A stretch of DNA of 64,000 nt, taken from Hemibagrus wyckioides. Taxonomy: Eukaryota > Chordata > Actinopteri > Siluriformes > Bagridae. The notes beneath the pieces were generated by a model. The model had not been told where the DNA came from, ran no database searches, and worked only from the letters and a program-made list of their open reading frames with translations. Made by a program: the position numbers and the translations under genes. The stretch spans positions 6,540,892-6,604,891 of the forward strand of contig NC_080734.1 in the NCBI RefSeq assembly GCF_019097595.1, read 5' to 3'. Below are positions 35,734 through 48,167 of this stretch, in pieces. Every line of letters starts with the position of its first letter. Position 1 is the first letter of the stretch.

Positions 35734-38074
35734 GCAACTCTCTGCATTTATATTGTGTCTCTAAATGAGGACCTGATTGACTACAGGTGAATTAAGTGAA
35801 TTGGAAATAGGTTAATATTCCAAAGATGGGGACCTCTGGTGGTGTGGAGTGGAAATGTCATGTGAGTCTGTGGCATGGGTAGCAGATACGAAGATTAAGG
35901 TATTTGATGGAACAATTTTACTTTAATTAGCAACATTCAGTGAACTGAAGCAAACAATGCAAAAAAACAATAACTTTATTTCAGGTTGCAAAATGATGTG
36001 CAGAATTTCCTGCTTAGGCAAAGTGTATACAGTATGATGTACATTTAAGCTTCTTAATTACACTTAAACTTCAACCAAAAAATCCAACCAAATCTTCTGG
36101 ATCTTTCAAGAAGCTGTGATAGTCCCATGTTTACACCAAAACCCATTTAGGCAATGACGAAAAACAAATCTGGTTCGTGTTTAGCATCAGATGAGATTAA
36201 TGAGCTCTGAGACAAATGAGCAGTTGGGCATTCTTGGTTCTGCATCTCCCAACAACACTGCCAATGTTCTTCTTGCTTCAAATGACCTGCAGTAACCTGC
36301 AGTCTTTACGGTCAATGGTGTAGAAAGCCCCTGACCAACGGTCCAAATTAACCAAACTACAGCAGCATGGGATTTTTTTTTTTTTTTTGCCTGGGAAAAT
36401 GTGAAGAGCGTATTGAGGACTTGGACTTCTCGACTGCTTCTTTTGAGACCCTCCATGGCTGGCAGCTTTTGCCAGAACTGAAATGAAAAGCTCCTTCTGC
36501 CTTTTGAACACAGCCATTGAGAGCCTCATCTCTCTCTGTTTTGTCTTTCTGAAAAAGCAATGTATTTAATGGGCAGTGCGAGACAATTTGTATTCTGCTT
36601 ATTATTTAACATGCTTATTCTTATAATTTTTTTAATCCAGATCTGGGTTATGAACCAGCTTATCTGGCTAAATAACATAACTAGGTTTGACACAAGAAAA
36701 AGCCAGATCTAAATGTTAAAGGTATTGAGGAATGAAATGAAGCACAGTTTTGTGAATGATTTCATGTCACGTTTGATTGCCTGAACTGTAAATAGAGTAC
36801 ATGAAGCACTCTGTCACTAACCCTAAGCACAACGGAGGTCATTAAACAGTGATTGATCTCCATGCTGTAATTTTGACTTAATTCATCACAGCTGATCTCA
36901 CCAAACTCTTTTCCTCTAATCAGTTTATTTCTTTTATACTCTCCAGAAAGCTATAGTTTGTCGTCGTTTGTAGACAGTATGGGTTGTATGACAAGCGCTG
37001 GTCATGTCCTGTCATCTCCGCTGAAACCACAGTCCTTCTGGGGGTGGCTGTTTTGGTATTCTGACTAAAAGCCTTAATTTCTTCTTAATTTTCATCAGGA
37101 ATCCCAAATATATTTCCCCTTCTGCTAGGTTGTAGATTCCATGAGGCTTTTCTACACTTGAACAGAAATGGCACACGGCCAATTAAAATTGAACACCTAA
37201 TAAAACTTTTTAGCATGTGTGTGAGGTTTTGCTGGCTAAAGCACATCTGTGTGCCAAATTGTCATAAATAAAGACATGAAAATTAAAAGAAAAAACAGTC
37301 TCAGCTACTGTCAAGAGGTAGTTAAAATGGCAGGACTAAAAGTTTCCATTAAAACGTAATACTTCAGACAGAAGTCCTTCATCTGTTGTGCAAGCAATAG
37401 GCTTCTGGTGCTAGTTGTTACTTAATATTGGTAGTCCTAGATTAATGACATCATAAATGCTGATATTTTAGCTTACAATGTGGTGGTTAACATTATGAGT
37501 AAATATTTCAGCCACAAACAGTATGCCAAAAATCAATAAAGAAATGTTTTTGAGCCCCAAAAAAATGCCATACCAGTCCACATTCTCCACTGGCATCCTG
37601 TTTCCCATGGTAACAAGAACCATAGGGTTATGTTTCATCTCCATCGCCATCTGTACTGTCATTGCTTTCTTCCATGATTGTGACACTCATTTATTAATTT
37701 GTCTACTTATATCTCTGTGTTTTAACATATTATATTACCACACCTTTGTACCACTGAGTCTGAGCCTTGGTTTCCTGTTTCCTGTTTCCATATCCTGGTT
37801 TGGACAATTTCCCTTCTTTCCCTTGTTTATTGATCATTTATTATTTCTTGTGGAATGGTGCTAGCGTGTACTTTAAACTTTTATTACGTTTGTCTACACA
37901 TTTGCATCCTGCAAAACATTTTACATACTGTCAATAGTCCAAGATCTCTTTACAGGTGTTCTTTGAATATGTTGAACAGTATGGAAAGAAGTTTCATTCT
38001 TTCTAGGGGTGCCAATACTTTTTAAAGCTGATAAAACTGCACCAGTTAGGAAAATTCCTTCTTTCCTTCCGTTT

Positions 38075-38121
<47 letters not shown>

Positions 38122-40395
38122 AGTCTATTTTGTGTTTTTCAGCTCCAGGGTCAAAGATTTCAATCCTGAGCTTGGGTTCCACTGTCAGTGTGTAACTTCA
38201 CATGTTCTTTAAATGGATTCTCTGGTTTTCTTCCATCTTCCAAAAATGCCCATGTAAGTGAATATTCTAAAATAAATGCCCCTAGGTCTGAATGTGTGCA
38301 AAAGTGGATGTGGCCATGACGAAGCAGTTCATAAAGGAGTTCATTTATGCCAACTTTATCCAACTTTCTAGGTGAGTTTAAGGACAAAATCTATGGATAG
38401 GAATGCAGTGAAAGTAGCCACAAGACACTTTGCAAACCCTTACAAGCTGTGTCCGATCACCTGAACTCTTTTACCCTTGATACATTATGACATTGGAAGA
38501 CTTTATCACTCTCTCCCACCTTCTCCCACTGTTACCCCCTTGTCTTCCTGTTCTCCATAACCCCCCTCCCCTCTCTGTCTGAAAGATGAGGAGAACACTG
38601 TGTAGGGCTCCCATAGCCACTTGTAAAAGCTCTGTCAGCCGGACATGCCATTCAGACTGGCATGCTAATTGAAACCAGCAACGCTTTTCAGCCTTGTACC
38701 CCAAAAGAGACCTAGAACTCATAGCATAGGGGTAACCATTTGAAAACATCACTGTTATATATATTTCTTGTTACAACGATTGGGAATAACCACACACCAT
38801 ATTGCCAAATTTCCTTTAGAGTTCCTTTAATGGACTGCTTATTTGTTTGAATTCAGCTCAAGTCCGGCTTTACCCGTCCAAACTGAACAATCTCCATTTT
38901 AACCTCCAAGAATAGTTATTACTCAGCACTACAGTAATGCACCGAATATTACAAGAGAGAGACAGAAATAGTCAGTGCTTAAAGCTACAATCACGCTGAC
39001 AACAAGAACAAGAGCAATAATAACAGTAATAATAATGTTGCCTCGAAACATAATCGCAAGATCACGAATACATATCCCTTCATAGCAGGTATGTAGCAGG
39101 GAAACAGAGAAGCAGATGCTGGAGAACAGCAGGTTTTGACAACCTTAATCTTTCTCAGGAGTATGTTATTGCACTCCTGAATAAGCCACATCCTGAAGAT
39201 GTAATGAAAAGAAAATATAACATAAACGTTCCCATTTTTGGGGGGGTCAAAGGATCTGCTTGGCTTTCAAAAGCATGTAAGTGCTCTCCTGCTGGGATGC
39301 ATAAGGATTAAGGTAGAGAAGAAAGAAATTCAGGAACCCCCCCCACCCCACCCCCTTTTTGACAGACATCTTAGTAACTGTATAAAAATTCACATCAACC
39401 TCTCTGAACTGAAAATACAAGCACACTATGTTTGTAGTCATGTATGATTTGTCTTCAAATCCACTTGTCTCGCTTCACTGACATGCAACAAAGCTTACCT
39501 CCGCCTGTTAATTTATCTTCACTTGTCCAAAGGAATGCGCTCTCCCGGATTTCGAAACTGCTGTTGTTAAAAAGGCTTCTGCGTCTGGAAAAAAAAAATG
39601 CTGAGTCTGCAACATTTGTGGCCTTCCACTTTCCTCTAAGAGGAAACTAAGCTAACAGTTTTATCTCTGGGCCAAATGCCAAGACCTGCATTTCGAAACT
39701 AATAAAAATGACATTGTCATTTTGTTAAATCAGTGTGCTCCGTTTTAGGACCAAAACCAGAACAAAAGAATAGTCTGTCAGTTTGGGACTTGATAATAAT
39801 TTTCCACTCCAAACCCATATTTTATTAAAATATTTATCTTTGACCATTTGATTTAAACATGAATATAAATTTATTTATTTTTTTTACTTTAATTAAATCT
39901 TAGTACATGAATCTTCTACATTCTTTCTTCTTTTAGGAAATAAAAGATTAATGAAAGTAAAACTATCTGCCAGTGAAGTGAAATAATCATGATTACTTTG
40001 TTCAGAATGTTAAGGTATATGTTAAGTAAATGTATAGAATTTTTAAAAAAAATGTAAAACAAAACACAATGGGTTGTGTTTGTATTGGAAAATAATCAGT
40101 GATAGTTTGGTGTGATCAAGCAGAGGTACTGTTAGGACCAAAGCTGAAACTGGCACTTTACTCTTAAAAGCACATCCTTTTATCATATTTTTCTAAAAGA
40201 TCTATCCCTCCTGTATCACAACAGTTTGCCTATATTTAAAAAAATAAATAAATTTAAAAAAAACTGGAATGCCAGTACTTTTTAATTCATTTCTAGTTCC
40301 ATTTAACACTGTGAAACAAAAATATTCCTGTTGTCACTTTCGATATTGTGTTAATAAGTGCAGAGATTTATGCCCTATAATGGACACCATCATTT
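35734..40395. other. unique sequence, no gene recognised
   Basis: 4.7 kb with no gene or mobile element I can support. It contains a T-run (36373-36388), (AAT)n at 38077-38121 and a C-rich tract at 39337-39355. The open frames are short, and several overlap on opposite strands. Confidence 0.5.
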
Positions 40396-40532
40396 TCTTC
40401 ACTTATGCTGATCAGCCATAACGTTAAAACCACTTACAGATGAACTGAATAATGTGATTATCTTGTTAAAGTGGAACCTGCCGAAGGGTGGGATACATTA
40501 GGCAGCAAGTGAACAGTGAGTTCTCAAAGTTA

Positions 40533-41130
40533 AAAGCCTGAAGAAACTGGTGCCAGGAGAACAACCTCCTCCTGAACGTCAGCAAGACAAAGGAGTTGAT
40601 TGTGGAATGGAACTAACCAGCTGCTTAGGATAAACGGGACCCAAGTGAAAAGAGTGGAAAGTTTTTGGTACCTTGGTGTTCACATCAAACAAGACCTGTC
40701 ACGGTCCTGTCACATTAACACCCTAGTGAAGAAGACCCTTCAGTATCTTTTTTTGGCATCTTAGACACTTTATAAGGTGGTAAGGACCATTTAAGGACCT
40801 GCACCATTGAAAGCATCTTAACAGGAAGCATAACAGCCTGGTTTGGGAACAGCACCATGAAGAATAGATCACTCTCCAGAGGGTGGTGCGATCAGCCAGG
40901 CAGACCATCTGAACTGACCTCGCTTCCTGACTAGCAGTCTATGTACATCAAAGAGTGCTAGACCAAGGGAGGAAGAGAGTGAAAGACCTCAGCCATCCGA
41001 ACAATGGAGTCTTCCCTCTGTTGAGCTCAGGGGAGCATTTCCACTTCCTGAAGGCTAACTCAGGAAGAATGAGGAAGAAGAGATTCTCCCTGCTGGCTAT
41101 TCGGGCCCTCAACCAGGACAACACTAGGAC
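40533..41130 (+). pseudogene. LINE reverse-transcriptase tail inside Tc1-D
   Basis: Readable pieces include a NLLLNVSKTKELIV-type stretch (40562-40605), ESF/YLGVHIKQDLS at about 40655-40700, and an open frame from 40955 with LDQGRKRVKDLSHPNNGVFP, LLSSGEHFHFLKANSGRM and FSLLAIRALNQDN. This is the C-terminal tail of an L2/Rex-like non-LTR reverse transcriptase, with stops and shifts. Probably inserted together with a deletion of the Tc1-D start. Confidence 0.8.
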
Positions 41131-41470
41131 TTGGACTAGGGGTCAGAGTATTTCCAAAACAGCAGGCCTTGTGGAGTGTTCACAGTAAGCAGTGGTTAGT
41201 ACCTACCAAAAGTGATCCGAGAGAGGACCACTGGTAAACCGTCTACAGGATCATGGGCACCCAAGGCTACTAATGGATGTTGGGAGCAAAGGTGTCAGAA
41301 CACACAATGCATCTCAGTAGGCTGTGTATGGAGCTGCATAGCTGCAGACTAGTCTGAGTGCCCATCCAAAGAGTCTATAATGGGTATGATCATTAGAACT
41401 GGACCATAGTGCAACGTAAGAAGATGGCCCACTTTGTCTTGTACATCATGTGGTATGGACCTCTTACATC

Positions 41471-41690
41471 GTGTGGAGCAGTCGTAGCTCAAGTGGTTAA
41501 ACCTCTGGGTTGTTGATCGGGTTTAAGCCCCAGCACTACCCAGCTACCTCTGTTTGGACTTTGAGCAAGGTCCTCACCCCCCTCTGCTCCAGGAGCACTG
41601 TATCATGGCTGACCCTGTGCTCTGACCCCAACCCTCCAAGGATGGCATATGCAAAGAAAGAATTTTACTGTACAGTAATGTATATGTAAT
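41471..41690 (+). repeat. tRNA-derived SINE family A (clearest copy)
   Basis: Head: GTAGCTCAAGTGGTTAAACC (box A) and GATCGGGTTTAAGCCCC (box B). Body: GAGCAAGGTCCTCACCC, CTCTGCTCCAGGAGCACTGT, ATCATGGCTGACCCTG, CTCTGACCCCAACC and GAAAGAATTTTACTGT. Tail: AGTAATGTATATGTAA. RNA polymerase III type internal promoter boxes support tRNA origin. Confidence 0.88.
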
Positions 41691-41962
41691 CTGGAATGGT
41701 TCGAGGATCATGCCAAAGAATTCAGAGATTTGCCTCTAAATTCCCCAGATCTCAATCTGATCGAGCATCTGTGGGATGTGCTGGACAAACAAGTCCGATC
41801 CATGGAGGCCCCACCTCACAACTTACAGGAGCCAGATACCACATCACACCATCAGAGGACTTTTATAGTCCACACCTTGACGGTTCAGAGCTCTTTTGGT
41901 GGCACAAGCACAACCTACACAATATTAGGCAGGTGGTTTTAATATTAGGGCTCATTGGTGTA

Positions 41963-42140
41963 TACACAAAACATCTTTATTATTGTTTTCCCCTCAAATA
42001 TCTAGATTCATTTCCATCATGTCAGTAACACACAGAACTGTCAACGATGGAGAAATGATGGAAATTCTTTCCAGAGTCTGTTGCTTGAATACCTTAGCAA
42101 CCCTCAAACATGCCATGAAAAAACAAGTCTCTCGTTGTTG

Positions 42141-42195
<55 letters not shown>

Positions 42196-42925
42196 AGGAT
42201 CATCTACAGGTCAGGTTAAAGTGCTAATATCATAGAAATCATATGGAAGCTTGACTCGAAGGAAAATATAAAACTATTTTCTATTATTGTATTTATAGTT
42301 CATATGAGTCCTGTAATAGATGCTTCCTGTTTTTAGGGTCGGTCACCCATCAAAAGAGGTTCAGTAAACCTTCATTCATACACAGAAGTAGAAAAAGCAG
42401 CAACTAGACAGTCAGCAAAGTGCAAACAGAAATCACAGTAAGGGTGGTACTGCGTTTGATAACTTATACTCCACATTTTAGCAAACCTCTGAGCTAATAT
42501 GATACAGTTATTTAGACCTTCAATCAGTGGTCAGATTGTAAAAAAAAATGTACATGACACTGATCTGACAGAGGGATTGGGATCTGATTACACTGAAATA
42601 CTTACCAATTGGTCAAGAAAAAACCTACTTTATGGCGTAACTAGCAAGGTTTTGCCATTAAACTGCTTTGGAAATGCTCTAAAAACATTTCACAGGATAA
42701 AGCTAATCTGATTCTGGCAAGCAATTAGGTTTTAGAGCATTTCAAAGCTATGAGGGGAAAATCTGCCTGAATGTTAGCTGCTAAAGTAATAACCAAAGGG
42801 CAAGTTTAACATTTTTAATAAATATTTAAAAAAAAAACTAAACATATTTAACAATAACACTTCCATAGTCCTCTCTTGTGGGATCTCTAGGTTTAGTTCT
42901 ACCTCCCAAAAACATGGCACTCTAA
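41963..42925. other. unique sequence with (CT)n
   Basis: (CT)n at 42149-42193. No gene is recognised. Confidence 0.5.
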
Positions 42926-42929
42926 ATTG

Positions 42930-43097
42930 TGTGTCTGCAATATGTGTGTGTGTGTGTTTGGTTCTCTGTTATGCACAGGGATCTGGTCCAGGGTGCATTC
43001 CATCCTCACGTCCAGTGTTCCCAGGATCCACAGCAAGCTTGGTCAGGATAAAGAGCTTCCTGAAGATGAATGAATGAATGAATGAATGAATGAATAA
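42930..43097 (+). repeat. SINE-like repeat C fragment with (TGAA)n tail
   Basis: GTTCTCTGTTATGCACAGGG, TCCAGGGTGCATTCCATCC, GTTCCCAGGATCCA and GGATAAAGAGCTTCCTGAAG, then TGAA tetramers at 43067-43096. Diverged. Confidence 0.55.
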
Positions 43098-44017
43098 TAT
43101 CATACAGTGACATGAATTCCATGTAAATCAGAATGGAGGTTGATTTAACAAAGAGGATGATTTTTCTTCTTTCCATTTATCATTCCTAAATGAAATGAGT
43201 CTCATCATTCCTATAAAATTGTATATATAATTTCAATGATACACTATATTGCCAAATGTATTCTCTCACCCATCCAAATAATCAGAATCAGGTGTTCCAT
43301 GGCAACAGGTGTATAAAATCAAGCACCTAGGCATGCAGACTGTTTTTACAAACATTTGTGAAAGAATGGGTCGCTCTCAGGAGCTCAGTGAATTCCAGCG
43401 TGGAACTGTGATAGGATGCCACCTGTGCAACAAATCCAGTCGTGAAATTTCCTCGCTCCTAAATATTCCACAGTCAACTGTCAGCTGTATTATAAGAACG
43501 TGGAAGTGTTTGGGAACGACAGCAACTCAGCCACGAAGTGGTAGGCCACGTAAACTGACGGAGCGGGGTCAGCGGATGCTGAGGCGCATAGTGCGAAGAG
43601 GTCGCCAACTTTCTGCAGAGTCAATCGCTACCAGAGGTGGACGAAGTACACAACTTCCTTACTTGAGTGAAAGTACAAATACTACTGGTCAAACATTACT
43701 CCATTACAAGTAAAAGTTGTAAAGACAGATTTTTACTTAAGTAAAAGTACAGAAGTACTTGTTTTTAAAAGTACTTAAGTATCAAAAGTAAATGTCAACG
43801 CATTGTTTTATTATTGTTGCATTGTTGTATGCAATACTTACAGTACCTTTTGTTGCAACCTAGTGAATATACTGACCAGTTTGTAGTATCTATGGAATTA
43901 AGAGCTTTTAGAATGTTACAAAACCTATAGAAATTAAACAACTGAACTGACAAAAAAGACAGGTATAATCATTTTCATTTTTAATTTAACACTCCTACCA
44001 CCCCCAACAAAAAAGTA

Positions 44018-45423
44018 CAGGTACATGTCAAAAATTAGAATATCATGAAAAAGGTCAATATTTTTTATCACTCAGTTCAGAAAGTGAAACCCATATATTA
44101 TATAGATTCATCACACATAGAGTGAAATATTTCAAGCCTTTATTTCTTGAAATTGTGGTGATCATGGCTTACAGATAAGGAAAACCCAAAATTCTGTGTC
44201 TCAGAGAATTAGAATATTACATAAGATCAATAAAAAAGGATATTTCAAAGAGAAATGTCAGACTTCTGAAAAGTATGTTCGTTTCTATGCACTCAATACT
44301 TGGTTGGGCCTCCTTTTGCATCAATGCGGCGTGGCATAGATTCTCTATGGGGTTCAGGTCAGGCGAGTTTGCTGGCCAATCAAGCACAGTAACACCATGG
44401 TCATTGAACCAGCTTATGGTACCTTTAGCAGTGTGGGCAGGTGCCAAGTCCTGCTGGAAAATGAAATCAGCATCTCCATAAAGCTTGTCAGCAGAAGGAA
44501 GCATGAAGTGCTCTAAGATTTCCTGGTAGATGGCTACATTGACTGTGGACTTCAGAAGACACAGTGGACCAACACCAGCAGATGACATGGCAGCCCAAAT
44601 CACTGACTGTGGACACTTCACACTGGACTTCAAGCAACATGGATTCTGTGCCTCTCCACTCTTCCTCCAGACTCTGGGACCTTGATTTCCAAATGAAATG
44701 CAAAACTTACTTTCATCTGAAAAGAGGACTTTGGACCACTGAGCAACAGTCCAGTTCTTTTTCTCCACAGCCCAGGTAAGATGCTTCTGACGTTGTCTCT
44801 GGTTCAGGAGTGGCTTGACACGAGGAATGCAACATTTGTAGGCCATGTCTAGGATTCGTCTGAAGCTCCCCCAAATTCTTGAATGGATTTTGCCTGACAA
44901 TCCTCTCAAGGCTGCGGTTATCCCTTTTGCTGGTGCACCTTTTCCTACCACACTTTTTCCTTCCACTCAACTTTCTATGAATATGCTTGGATACAGCACT
45001 CTGTGAACAACCAGCTTCTTTAGCAATGACCTTTTGTGGCTTACCCTCCTTGTGGAGGGTGTCAATGACTGTCTTCTGGATAACTGTCAAGTCAGCAGTC
45101 TTCCCCATGATTGTGTAGCCTACTGACCCAGACTGAGAGACCATTTAAAAGCTCAGGAAACCTTTGCATCATTAGCTGATTAGGGTGTGACACCATGACT
45201 TTCCAGTATTGAACTTTTTCACAATATTCTAATTCTCTGAGACACAGAATTTTGGGTTTTCCTTATCTGTAAGCCATAATCATCACAATTTCAAGAAATA
45301 AAGGCTTGAAATATTTCACTCTATGTGTAATGAATCTATATAATATATGGGTTTCACTTTCTGAACTGAGCAACAAAAAATATTGACCTTTTTCATTATA
45401 TTCTAAATTTTGAGATGTACCTG
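44018..45423 (-). mobile_element. Tc1-like transposon family B (IR/DR type), innermost
   Basis: Inverted ends CAGGTACATGTCAAAAATTA and CAGGTACATCTCAAAATTTA with TA flanks at 44016-44017 and 45424-45425. The inverted repeats are about 205 bp and nearly identical, with only about ten differences by eye, and hold the repeated motif AATTCTCTGAGACACAGAAT at the inner ends. 1,406 bp. Confidence 0.95.
44293..45108 (-). pseudogene. Tc1-B transposase with two internal deletions
   Basis: Starts at the ATG of MGKTADLTVIQKTVIDTLHK at 45108. The helix-turn-helix is readable (VIAKEAGCSQSAVSKHIHRK). Near 44870 a stretch of the linker/second DNA-binding part is missing and the frame shifts. The catalytic core reads KVLFSDESKFCISF and FIFQQDLAPAH, both aspartates kept, and DLNPIENL with the glutamate kept. 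Directly after NPIENL the sequence jumps to the family's last residues (MPRRIDA, GGPTKY), so about 50 C-terminal codons are gone. Non-functional as an enzyme. Confidence 0.9.
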
Positions 45424-47052
45424 TACACATCTATGTGTATCCACTCATGCACATTTCAATCAAATGGTCTGTAAATGAAGACTGGTCAGAAAAAAAAATC
45501 TAACCTGTTTTAAAACCCAGCTACACAACTGTAGCTGTACAACCACCCAACAGCAACACTGCTTTAACAAAGAGTTATATATATTTCCACAATTCATTTA
45601 CATCGTTTTAATATGCATTTACACCATTGTCCAGGCTCCTCCCTCCTGTGGGCAATGCGTTGTGGGCAATATTACCCATTAGAGTGTGCACTGTTCTGCA
45701 CTTTGAATTTCTACCGGAAGTAGTAGACCATCCAGGAATTTTTGGAATACTCTTTTCAGTATACTACGATTTGGGGCATACTAATTCTATTTTTGAATAC
45801 TATTTAGGACACAGCGTACGTTTTTGTGTGTAAACTAACATCATTACCAATGCGTTGGTGGTGTATAATATACAAAGCATATATTCGTCCATTTTGTCAG
45901 CAAGGAGATCAATTGAGAAATTGAGTTAAAAAAATTATGGAAAACCACTGAACTTTACAACACTTGATGCTACAAGAGTGAAAAAAATCATCCTATGATT
46001 AATGTAACTACTTTCTACTCAATGACCTTGACAGAAATGTAGTGGAGTAAAAGTAGAGTATTTGTCTTTCAAATGTAGTGAAGTTAAAGTAAAAAGTATC
46101 TAGAAAAAATAATACTCAAGTACAGTATAGATACTCAAAAAGTGTACTTAAGTACAGTACTCAAGTAAATGTACTTCTTTACTGTCCACCTCTGATCGCT
46201 ACAGACCTCCAAACTTCATGTGGCCTTCAGATTAGCTCAAGAACAGTGCGCAGAGAGCTTCATGGAATGGGTTTCCATGGCCGAGCAGCTGCATCCAAGC
46301 CATACATCACCAAGTGCAATGCAAAGCGTCGGATGCAGTGGTGTAAAGCACGCCGCCACTGGACTCTAGAGCAGTGGAGACGCGTTCTCTGGAGTGACGA
46401 ATCGCGCTTCTCCATCTGGCAATCTGATGGACGAGTCTGGGTTTGGCGGTTGCCAGGAGAACGGTACTTGTCTGACTGCATTGTGCCAAGTGTAAAGTTT
46501 GGTGGAGGGGGGATTATGGTGTGGGGTTGTTTTTCAGGAGCTGGGCTTGGCCCCTTAGTTCCAGTGAAAGGAACTCTGAATGTTTCAGCATACCAAGACA
46601 TTTTGGACAATTCCATGCTCCCAACTTTGTGGGAACAGTTTGGAGCTGGCCCCTTCCTCTTCCAACATGACTGTGCACCAGTGCACAAAGCAAGGTCCAT
46701 AAAGACATGGATGACAGAGTCTGGTGTGGATGAACTTGACTGGCCTGCACAGAGTCCTGACCTCAACCCGATAGAACACATTTGGGATGAATTAGAGCGG
46801 AGACTGAGAGCCAGGCCTTCTCGTCCAACATCAGTGTGTGACCTCACAAATGCACTTCTGGAAGAATGGTCAAAAATTCCCATAAACACACTCCTAAACC
46901 TTGTGGACAGCCTTCCCAGAAGAGTTGAAGCTGTTATAGCTGCAAAGGGTGGACTGACGTCATATTGAACCCTATGGATTAGGAATGGGATGTCACTTAA
47001 GTTCATATGTGAGTCAAGGCAGGTGAGCGAATACTTTTGGCAATATAGTGTA

Positions 47053-48165
47053 TTTTAACCAAACGATTGATTTGAACATGCCCCATGACCACATTGCTGT
47101 TAAAATATCAATTCATAATATGATTGATATAACAGCTTATAGTGGGACATGAGCTATAAGGGTAACTTTAAACCAAAATAACAAAAAAAAATCTAAAAAT
47201 TTCTAAAAATCTAACCTAAAAAAAAATAATAATAATAATGTATCCTCCTCTCCCCCAAATAGGAGAAAGCTGATAGTTTTCCAATAAAAAACATTTATAA
47301 CAAAAAACAACAGCTCTATAAATTATTTATTCCACTTCTACTACAGCAATTTGCAGCAAAAATTAAAATATATATATTTTTCATTAATGAACAAAACTTC
47401 ATATTATTAATCCAAATTATGGTTACAGTTCGTACTACGGAGTGCTAGAAATGAGTTCCTTTTATCACTTACATCATAATAGTCAGTCTCTTAACATTCT
47501 CTATTTCTTTCTATCACTGGAAAGTCCTCCTAAAAATGATAAACACCTTCTTACAGAAAGCTTATTAAGGATTAGTCTAAAAATGAATGATGTTTTTATG
47601 TAATGTTTTTCTTTGTTCACTTACAACACATTTTTTAACCTGCATATCATCATCCTTGCTGTTACTATAGAAACGTAACATAATAGAATGAGCGCATTAA
47701 TAGAAGCGTGTGATTTGAATTCTAGCCTGAACTACTGTCAGACCTTCTGATCTGAGATCTGTGTGGTAGGATAACTGAGTGTTTTGATTATATATGAGAT
47801 CAGGATGTATTGAGTAATTGTATAAAAGCAAAAGACATCATCATGTGAATCAATGAGACCTCTGAGCATTAATTAGGAAATTAAAAAAACATGTTCCTTA
47901 ATCTAAACCGTATGTCACTAAATAAAAAATGAGCATAATCCTATTTTGGGGGAGGATTCGATTCCAAAATTTATGATCACAACAGATTCGGATATGATGT
48001 TCGCTTTGTAAGAAAGAGTATGACTAGCAAATGTAAAACTGGTTTATGATCCAGATTAAACATTAATAGACGAGTTGAAGAGTTAAAATCAAGCACACTG
48101 TGTTTGAACGCAATACATCTCCCATACAGAATTCCAACTACTTAGGAATCTACAAAGATTTACAT
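47053..48165. other. unique AT-rich sequence
   Basis: No recognised feature. The A-rich 47180-47240 is low complexity. Confidence 0.5.
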
Positions 48166-48167
48166 TT

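Larger units (their letters stand above)
40400..41960 (+). mobile_element. Tc1-like relic family D, broken by LINE and SINE
   Basis: The left end has GCTGATCAGCCATAACGTTA and AAACCAC; the right end is its inverse (GGTGGTTTTAATATTAGGGC, then TCATTGGTG at 41960), with TA on the right only. Three Tc1 pieces remain: 40400-40531, about 41131-41450, and 41691-41960. Between them are a LINE fragment and a SINE. The transposase remnants are AGLVECSQ near 41165 and PDLNLIEHLWDVLDKQVRSM at about 41751. The middle of the catalytic domain is lost at the SINE insertion. Confidence 0.85.
43632..46194. mobile_element. hAT-like non-autonomous element with 8-bp target duplication
   Basis: Ends CAGAGGTGGAC and GTCCACCTCTG are inverted copies. 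The 8-bp ATCGCTAC is duplicated at 43624-43631 and 46195-46202, and lies once in the uninterrupted Tc1-A copies. The 8-bp duplication and the CAG...CTG ends fit the hAT superfamily. Subterminal parts are rich in AAGTAC/GTACTT words on both sides. No hAT transposase frame is visible, so it depends on a helper. A second Tc1 is nested within it. The part at about 45590-45840 (CCATCCAGGAATTTTTGGAA and related) looks like another small fish repeat, or belongs to the element. Confidence 0.92.
43366..46968 (+). pseudogene. Tc1-A transposase copy 3, split by a hAT-like insertion
   Basis: The N-terminal part runs from the ATG at 43366 to the insertion at 43631 and matches copy 2 at every residue to about residue 89. 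The C-terminal part resumes at 46203 and runs open to the stop at 46966-46968, with D154 (WSDESRF), D245 ([10 protein letters not shown]) and E280 (NPIEH) all kept. Private changes are A216V, L282I and P340L. There are no stops or shifts besides the insertion. The break lies in the second helix-turn-helix, so the C-terminal half alone lacks DNA binding. Confidence 0.93.
43242..47050 (+). mobile_element. Tc1-like transposon family A, copy 3, carrying nested insertions
   Basis: TIRs at 43242-43270 (two mismatches to the consensus: AAATG and TTCTCTC) and 47022-47050, with TA at 43240-43241 and 47051-47052. The element is continuous with copies 1 and 2 except for a 2.56-kb block at 43632-46194. 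Removing that block and one 8-bp duplication gives a Tc1-A of about the same length as the other copies. Confidence 0.95.
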
